A stretch of DNA of 10,959 nucleotides from NCBI GenBank assembly GCA_002363035.1, contig DEWA01000029.1:1-10959 (forward strand), given 5' to 3'. Below the pieces are notes generated by a model. The model did not search any database, was not told the origin of the DNA, and was given only the letters and a program-made list of their open reading frames with translations. Position 1 is the stretch's first letter. Each line of letters begins with the position of its first letter. Positions 5,575-10,959 of this stretch are shown piece after piece. Made by a program: the position numbers and the translations under genes. Origin of the DNA: Verrucomicrobia bacterium UBA3222. Lineage in GTDB: Bacteria > Verrucomicrobiota > Verrucomicrobiia > Opitutales > UBA9783.

Positions 5575-7554
5575 CAGCACCCGATAAACCACAAAGCACA
5601 GCACGTAGGCAAAGCCGTTCATGAAGATAAACTGCAACAACGGCAAACGCCACGTTTGAGCTTCCGCCTTGACCAACATCAACGTCCCGATGCATTGCAG
5701 GGAAAACATGAAAAACAAAATCAACGATACGCAGGTTGCAAACGAATAAATCGGCTTCCCTTCGGCGTCCTTTGCCTGTTGCAGATATTCGCGCAAACAA
5801 CCCGGTTCCTTTGCATCCGCATTATACAGGACGCCCAAGGTGGAAATAAAATTCTCGCGCGCATCGAAGGAGCTCAGCAACGCAATGCCCAGGTTGCCGT
5901 CGAAACCGATCGGACGCAAAACTTTTTCCAATTTTTCGCCGACCCAATGCACACAGTCGACTGTTTCTCCGGAACGCGTTATCTTCGTGTGTAGGCAAAG
6001 CCAGAGTATAATACTGCACGCCAACACCACCGTGCCCGCTTTCCGTAGAAAAAAGAGTGTTTGCGACTTCATCAGCTTTAAAATGTACGTCCATTGCGGG
6101 CTGAGAAGCGGCGGTACTTCGGCAACGGACACCGAACCGCGGGTTTTGAAGAAAAAAGTACGTATTGCCGCCGCCAACAACAACGCCGCCGCCAAACCCG
6201 TCATGTAAATGGCAATTACCAGCAACGTTTTGCCACACGGCGTCATGTCTTTAAACAAAAGTGAAATCAGCAACAAGTAGATAGGGACGCGACTGGCGCA
6301 ATTCACCCAGGGTGCCACAAAGAGCGTTGTTAAGCGCTCCTGGCGATTGGAAACGCAACGCGTCTGCATGATGCCCGGAACGGTGCAGGCGTAGCAGGAA
6401 ACGAGTGCCACGAACGACGATCCCGAAAGACCGATTTTTTTCATCCATCGATCCAGCAAAAACATGACGCGCGCCAGATAACCTGTGTTTTCCAAAATTC
6501 CGAGGCAGGCAATCACCAGAACAAATTGCGGCAAAAACAGCAAAACATTCCCCGAACCGCCCAAAACGCCTTCCGTCAGCAACGAACGCCACCACGTATC
6601 GGGCAACCACGCTTTGAGTCCGCTTTGAAGCGATTCGATCCCCCATTCGCACAGCCGCATCGGATATTCCGAAAGCGTAAAAACCGTCAAGAGCATCGAA
6701 AACGCAATCATTCCCATTGTCGCCAACCCCCAAAACGGATGCAGAAACACCCGATCCCAATCAAAAGACGAAGGTTGTCCTGAAACGTGCCGAATGCATT
6801 GCGCGACCACATTCTCAATCCATCGGTAACGCGCGGTCGTTGCCTGTGTTTTCCAATTCGTAACGGTTTGATTTAAAGCTTCCTCCGTTTGAACGAAACG
6901 CTCCTCGTGCTCCGTCGTGAACGCCTTTCGTTGCGCACGATCCTGCAACAGCAACAAACCGCACCATCCGCTTGACAGATTTATTTTTTCCGCCAATTTA
7001 TCCCGTAATACTTCGCCTTCATTCGGAAATGAAATATGAAAGTCATTCGTTTTTTTAAACAAATCGCGCGTTACGACATCGCGCAACTGCCGACGACGTA
7101 CCGCTGTCCGTGAGGACAAATAAATCACGGGTGCCGGCAACGCACGTTCCAGGGAGGCTTTGTCGAGCATATGCCCCTGTTTTTGCAGGCGAAACGAGAA
7201 ATGAACGGCAAAACAAATCGGCAAGCCCAATTCCAAAAGCTGTGTTCCCAGAAACAGACTGCGCTCCAAAGACCGCGCGTCCAGAACGCACAAAAGTCGC
7301 GTTTGTTCATCAGTATGACGGAGTAAGTCGAAAATTTCCCGATCTTCCGATGTTCCGACCGACAGCCCGTAGGCACCCGGCAAATCGTACACTGTCGTTT
7401 TTTGCCCGAAATTATCCAAAAAACTTCCGTTCTGAATGCCGTGAGTGACCCCGACGTAATTGGCAACCCGCTCGTGCGCCCCCGTTAAATCGTTGAACAG
7501 GGTCGTTTTCCCGCAGTTCGGATTGCCTATGATGATGATTCGACGGTTACTCAC
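5569..7554 (-). CDS. feoB: FeoB-type ferrous iron transporter with degenerate G4 motif
   Basis: Inner-membrane Fe(II) importer with a cytosolic N-terminal G-protein domain. The 661 residues are shorter than the usual 700-770. G1 is intact ('GNPNCGKTT', 10-18), Thr37 (G2) lies in 'YVGVTHG', and G3 is 'DLPGAYGL' (57-64). The G4 position, NxxD in other FeoBs, reads H118-F-S-F121 in 'ICFAVHFSFRLQKQG', so both guanine-recognising residues are gone. A helical linker/GDI-like region spans about 170-265. The channel part includes 'GVLGGSGNVLLFLPQF', 'GILENTGYLARV', the Cys gate 'CYACTVPGIMQTR' (C390; Thr391 where Asn or Ser is usual) and 'NCASRVPIY' (C419). The start is GTG at 7554 with AAGG 4 nt upstream. 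No FeoA or FeoC is adjacent. No convincing promoter or Fur box was seen in the 7555-7833 gap. Confidence 0.93.
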   Translation of the reverse strand: MSNRRIIIIGNPNCGKTTLFNDLTGAHERVANYVGVTHGIQNGSFLDNFGQKTTVYDLPGAYGLSVGTSEDREIFDLLRHTDEQTRLLCVLDARSLERSLFLGTQLLELGLPICFAVHFSFRLQKQGHMLDKASLERALPAPVIYLSSRTAVRRRQLRDVVTRDLFKKTNDFHISFPNEGEVLRDKLAEKINLSSGWCGLLLLQDRAQRKAFTTEHEERFVQTEEALNQTVTNWKTQATTARYRWIENVVAQCIRHVSGQPSSFDWDRVFLHPFWGLATMGMIAFSMLLTVFTLSEYPMRLCEWGIESLQSGLKAWLPDTWWRSLLTEGVLGGSGNVLLFLPQFVLVIACLGILENTGYLARVMFLLDRWMKKIGLSGSSFVALVSCYACTVPGIMQTRCVSNRQERLTTLFVAPWVNCASRVPIYLLLISLLFKDMTPCGKTLLVIAIYMTGLAAALLLAAAIRTFFFKTRGSVSVAEVPPLLSPQWTYILKLMKSQTLFFLRKAGTVVLACSIILWLCLHTKITRSGETVDCVHWVGEKLEKVLRPIGFDGNLGIALLSSFDARENFISTLGVLYNADAKEPGCLREYLQQAKDAEGKPIYSFATCVSLILFFMFSLQCIGTLMLVKAEAQTWRLPLLQFIFMNGFAYVLCFVVYRVLR

Positions 7555-7768
7555 CTTACCTTGATGCTTTTTCTTTAAACCTGTCAGAAAACCTAAAACC
7601 CGCTAAAGTAGCCACACTAATGTCATCCTTTTTTTGCGCAACAAACAAGATTTTTCGCTGCCTGCTGTTTATAAATTGCCTGCGTTATGTCGCTTAACTA
7701 ATATAAATGATGTGAACAACTGTGCCTTTTGTCTTAAGATCATATCTCTTTTTGCAACAAAACCGCTG

Positions 7769-7774
7769 TATAAT
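7769..7774 (+). promoter_or_regulatory. Candidate -10 element for the DUF4340-like gene
   Basis: A consensus TATAAT within GTATAATAA, the same nonamer found ahead of the metallopeptidase gene. No good TTGACA lies 16-18 nt upstream. The implied leader is about 53 nt before ATG 7834, with only a weak AAAG as ribosome-binding sequence. Confidence 0.35.
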
Positions 7775-7833
7775 AATGTGAGAGTGGAAAGCTTGAAGTT
7801 TTTTCTCTGAAACATATCCGAAAGACACATAGC

Positions 7834-9549
7834 ATGCTTCGTTTCTGTTTTTCGATTGTTTTAACTCTGTTGAATACCCTGTGGATAGCTTTATTCGCGT
7901 ATCAACGGTTCGGCGACACTTCATCTTCTCCCGAAATCCGTACGCTTGATTTTCAACGTCATCTGTTGGATTTACAGTCCGTTGATATTAAATTTCGCGA
8001 CGGTACATCGATGTGTTTCGGAAAAACAGCTTCCGAATGGCGCATGACGGCTCCCGCGGATGCAAAAGCACATCTCTTGGTTATGGATCGGTTTTTGCAA
8101 GTACTTTTGACATTAAAACCGAAGTTTGTCCTTAAATCCGATTCGGCGATAGGTTTATCGCAATATGGTCTCGATCCGCCGCTCGGCACGCTTACGTTGC
8201 GGACGTCGGATGAAACATATCAACTGACGGTCTGTAAAGCGACGGGTGATGGCAAAAATATATACCTGTTTATTCCCGAAACGCGCGAGATTTTCTCCGT
8301 CAACGGAGAGTTTTTGAACCTTCTTAAAATGCCGCCAGTACGTTGGTGTTTCCCTTATTTATTGGATTTGGCGACTTTGAAAACCATCGCGCTGGAAACG
8401 ACGCAACAAAAGGTGCTTTTGGATCGAACGGGAGCAACATGGTCGTTGAAATTACCGCTTCCCGTCCCGATTGATACGCAAAAGGCGGATGCGCTTTCGC
8501 AACAGTTGCGATATTTAAAAATCGAACGTTTTTTGGCAGACGAAGAGGCGCAACCCTATCGGAGTGCTTTTTCGGATGCCGAGCGAACGCTTCGATTGAT
8601 ATTGAGCAACGGAAAAACGACCGAAACTCTTAAACTGTTGCCGAAAGAAAGCAAACCACACACTTATATTGCTCAACGCAACGGTGATGCATCGTTGTTT
8701 TTAGTCAAAACCGAAGCCGTCGAACGCTTGTTACATGCGTCCAAAATGCTGTGCGAGCGGATGATTTTCGACTTGGAATTTTCACAAATCCGCCAAATTG
8801 TCTGTCGCCGGCAAGGCACACGAACCATCCTTCGCCCATTGGATAAAAACGAATGGGAGCGGTCAATTCACGTTGAGACAAGCGATACCTCCGTTCAAAC
8901 GCAAAAAGTTCCCGCGGTACGCCTGCAATCACTCATGGATACGTTGAATATGTTGTGTGTGAAGGATTTTTTGCCAAATGCGCCGAATATCGCGAACAAA
9001 ACGCGCTTGGATTTTGAAATTACAACTTTGAACGATACTCTTTCGGCGACCGTTTATTACGATGAAAACGCCGCTTATGTTAAGCTGTCAAACCAACCGC
9101 TATGGATGCAACCGACCTCCTTCGATCCCGAATTTTTTCAAACGTACTTTGAATTTTCGGAAGATAAAACCGTTTGGAAGTTCAATTCGGACGAACGCGT
9201 TGTCCGGGTGAAACTAAAATCACCCTTCAAGGAAGTCGTTGAAACGCTAAGTTCTGCCGATTATGAAGGCGTACCGTTGGCACTTTTGGAAGCCGGCCGA
9301 TGGCTTGAGGATAAAGATTTGCCGACATTTTCGACCGATACCTACACGCTTTTTATCACAACGGAAAACGACGCGCACATCCCGAAAACCTATGAATTAA
9401 CCTTTTCGGAACGCATCGGCGGTCGTTTGCAAATCGGCGGTTATGCGGAGAGAAAATTCACCTTTACGCCCGAATGGACGGATTTTTTATTTCGTATCAC
9501 GCATCAAAAAGAACAGGATAATGCGCTTCGAACTTTCCTTAATCCATGA
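7834..9549 (+). CDS. DUF4340-like membrane-anchored protein
   Basis: Protein of unknown biochemical role. The 571 residues have one N-terminal membrane segment (about 4-23) and a long soluble part, most likely periplasmic. The 'SQYGLDPPLGTLTL' stretch at 109-122 is the hallmark pattern of DUF4340 proteins. In other PVC and Bacteroidota-type genomes these often sit beside GldF/GldG-like ABC-2 exporters; no such gene lies upstream here. The body appears to hold repeated units, at about 50-170, 183-300 and 318-425, with a partial fourth from about 447. Each pairs 'W.L..P' or similar with a helix leading into a 'RF.QVLL' or 'QLRYLKIERFL'-like segment. The ATG at 7834 gives a sensible signal anchor. 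The stop overlaps the next gene as ATGA, so the two are probably one operon. Confidence 0.8.
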   Translation: MLRFCFSIVLTLLNTLWIALFAYQRFGDTSSSPEIRTLDFQRHLLDLQSVDIKFRDGTSMCFGKTASEWRMTAPADAKAHLLVMDRFLQVLLTLKPKFVLKSDSAIGLSQYGLDPPLGTLTLRTSDETYQLTVCKATGDGKNIYLFIPETREIFSVNGEFLNLLKMPPVRWCFPYLLDLATLKTIALETTQQKVLLDRTGATWSLKLPLPVPIDTQKADALSQQLRYLKIERFLADEEAQPYRSAFSDAERTLRLILSNGKTTETLKLLPKESKPHTYIAQRNGDASLFLVKTEAVERLLHASKMLCERMIFDLEFSQIRQIVCRRQGTRTILRPLDKNEWERSIHVETSDTSVQTQKVPAVRLQSLMDTLNMLCVKDFLPNAPNIANKTRLDFEITTLNDTLSATVYYDENAAYVKLSNQPLWMQPTSFDPEFFQTYFEFSEDKTVWKFNSDERVVRVKLKSPFKEVVETLSSADYEGVPLALLEAGRWLEDKDLPTFSTDTYTLFITTENDAHIPKTYELTFSERIGGRLQIGGYAERKFTFTPEWTDFLFRITHQKEQDNALRTFLNP

Positions 9550-10959
9550 AACGCTTCCTTTGTATCCAGCTGTTTTTGCTATTCGTCGGCATCGGTTGGC
9601 TGACGTACGTGTTTTTTAATTCCTCCCTGCTTATCCCTGTCGATCCGATTTGTTGTCTTTTAAAGCTTCCCTTCCGTACGTCCAAAGCCGTTTTATCGCG
9701 ACAACGATTAACATTGTACGATGTTGAAGGTCAATTTCAGGAAATGCCTTTCGGGGCATCCCGCATTGATTTCTCGCCTTTAAAAAGTGAAAAGCTTCTC
9801 GAACGATGGCAGTGCGAAATTCAAAACGGCATTTTGGCAACATCTTTCGGGAAATTCGATGCGCTGGATGGTCTTATTCGAAAAAACGGCAATGATTATT
9901 GCGCATTACTGTCGGCGCGACATGAAACTTTTGGTTTGCTGCGAGGAAACTTCCATTCGCTCCGCGCGTTGCAACGATACAGAAAGATGCTTGAACATCT
10001 GCCATCTGCTGGTGTAAAGCCGGAGGCGTTTTCTTTAAAAAATTTGCAACTGCATACAGGAGGAGATGATGAGAAACTTTCGCTGATGTTTAAAACCAAT
10101 GAAGCAACTTTCGGAGATATTCGGATGACGGATGTTTCCGGGCAAATGCGTTTCGATGAAAGAAGCGCGTCCGCTTTTTTACGGGCACAACAAATCGATA
10201 CACCGAAGTTTTTCTCAATTTATCATGTTCTGGCGGACGGCACATATACCTTCGAAAATGCTCGTTCATCGGTAGAACTCCAAGGTCATACGGACATTTT
10301 TCCGCAACCTCCAAATTTTCACGGATGTTTAAAGGATTTCCAACCCGATACCGAAAATACGGTGCAATTTTCCGTCGACGGTAACGGATTGGAAGGAAAA
10401 GGAAAATTTTTATTTCATCTGCCTCGAAAACAATGGTTGCTGTCGAAGGGTTCGTTCATCGCCAGTCCGAACTTTTGCAGTCAAGCGGCGAGTGTGCCGA
10501 AAAATCCGTATCACATTTTATTCAACGCGCCGCTTGTTGCGCAAATTCAAGGTAATTTGCAACAAGCGACGGTGCGGCTGAATGCTTCCGATTTTACCGT
10601 CAACGATCAGCCGTTTAAGCAAGCCGAGGCAAAACTTTCCAAAGATGCCGATGTTTTTTCCTGGGATGCAACCTTCAAACTGACGAATGAGTTTGTGTCG
10701 GATGTTGAAAAACATAAAGCCGATCTTCGAACGTACGGCACCTGCGATTTTTCGGAACAAAAAGGGCAGCTTTTTTGCAACGGAACCGTCGCGCCCGCTT
10801 TGGTAAATGCCTTGGAACCGTATTCGCCGCCGTGGTGGGATGCGTTTTCGAATAATTTTCGTTTTTTCGACAAAAATCCCTGTGCCGATGTGGCGTTTCA
10901 ATGGGATACCAAACAACACCTCAATCGTCTTTTTGGTTATGCGGAAGCGCAAAACGGGC
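9546..10959 (+). CDS. AsmA-like envelope protein, 3' end missing
   Basis: Partial gene of 471 complete codons running off the right edge, starting at an ATG that overlaps the preceding stop (ATGA). It has an N-terminal membrane segment (about 3-25, 'FLCIQLFLLFVGIGWLTYVF'). A long, apparently beta-rich region follows, with alternating hydrophobic residues and recurrent short strand patterns such as 'FTVNDQPFKQAEAKLS' and 'LQLHTGGDDEKLSLMF'. The stretch 'VAPALVNALEPYSPPWWDAF' followed by 'ADVAFQWDT' resembles the repeating part of AsmA/TamB-like proteins of PVC bacteria. Such proteins are thought to bridge the envelope and move lipids or assist outer-membrane assembly. The family call is from overall style, not a diagnostic motif. 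Overlap with the DUF4340-like gene suggests joint envelope function. Confidence 0.6.
   Translation, partial: MKRFLCIQLFLLFVGIGWLTYVFFNSSLLIPVDPICCLLKLPFRTSKAVLSRQRLTLYDVEGQFQEMPFGASRIDFSPLKSEKLLERWQCEIQNGILATSFGKFDALDGLIRKNGNDYCALLSARHETFGLLRGNFHSLRALQRYRKMLEHLPSAGVKPEAFSLKNLQLHTGGDDEKLSLMFKTNEATFGDIRMTDVSGQMRFDERSASAFLRAQQIDTPKFFSIYHVLADGTYTFENARSSVELQGHTDIFPQPPNFHGCLKDFQPDTENTVQFSVDGNGLEGKGKFLFHLPRKQWLLSKGSFIASPNFCSQAASVPKNPYHILFNAPLVAQIQGNLQQATVRLNASDFTVNDQPFKQAEAKLSKDADVFSWDATFKLTNEFVSDVEKHKADLRTYGTCDFSEQKGQLFCNGTVAPALVNALEPYSPPWWDAFSNNFRFFDKNPCADVAFQWDTKQHLNRLFGYAEAQNG

Noticed and set aside
5656..6783. Plus- and minus-strand alternative frames within feoB (85 to 169 codons)
   Set aside because: The feoB frame explains the region with family motifs throughout; the others show no domain or start context.
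7659..7683. Direct repeat TGCCTGC at 7659-7665 and 7677-7683
   Set aside because: Only 7 bp with no third copy and no fit to a known operator; likely chance.
7694..7924. Minus-strand 76-codon frame across the feoB/DUF4340 divergent gap
   Set aside because: It overlaps the start of the DUF4340-like gene, has no ribosome site and a basic low-quality composition.
1..10959. tRNA or rRNA genes, CRISPR arrays, transposases, phage or defence genes
   Set aside because: None could be seen on reading; the intergenic stretches are short and lack such features.

Overview
The window looks like chromosomal DNA of a Gram-negative-type bacterium at moderate GC. The protein styles fit the PVC superphylum best (Verrucomicrobiota, Kiritimatiellota or Lentisphaerota). 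The hints are a MraZ with a 'LDAKNRL' first half, an RluA-type pseudouridine synthase with an 'LLNRLDSPTSG' active site, and a DUF4340-like protein next to an AsmA-like protein. This placement rests on recalled family resemblance, not on a search. No rRNA, tRNA, CRISPR array, insertion sequence or phage gene was seen.

Region by region. (1) Positions 1-2777, minus strand: the start of a division and cell wall (dcw) cluster in the classical order mraZ, rsmH, ftsL, ftsI-type PBP. The genes are packed with 1-nt gaps or stop/start overlaps, and the PBP gene runs off the left edge. A clear sigma70-type promoter precedes mraZ, and its -35/-10 spacer carries GTGGG boxes on a 10-bp period, the expected MraZ autoregulatory site. 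(2) Positions 2778-3044: an AT-rich divergent regulatory region with a perfect 10-bp inverted repeat and related half-sites. (3) Positions 3045-4317, plus strand: a two-gene overlapping unit of a YugP-type membrane zinc metallopeptidase and a Nudix hydrolase. (4) Positions 4318-4605: a convergent intergenic region with an imperfect terminator-like hairpin and an unexplained promoter-like sequence. (5) Positions 4606-5370, minus strand: an RluA-family pseudouridine synthase with a promoter placed almost on its start codon. (6) Positions 5569-7554, minus strand: a stand-alone FeoB iron transporter whose GTPase G4 motif is missing. (7) Positions 7834-10959, plus strand: a DUF4340-like bitopic protein overlapping by ATGA with a large AsmA-like envelope protein that runs off the right edge.

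How the genes work together. The dcw block makes the early division and septal wall machinery: MraZ regulator, 16S rRNA methyltransferase, FtsL scaffold and septal transpeptidase. The remaining units are housekeeping or envelope genes with no obvious shared pathway. The most unusual points are the FeoB with an eroded guanine-specificity motif, the palindrome with extra half-sites between mraZ and the peptidase gene, the orphan promoter pointing antisense into the pseudouridine synthase gene, and the short or absent leaders and weak Shine-Dalgarno sequences at most genes. I found no convincing wholly new multigene system. The DUF4340/AsmA-like pair is the nearest candidate, and its partners may lie beyond the right edge.
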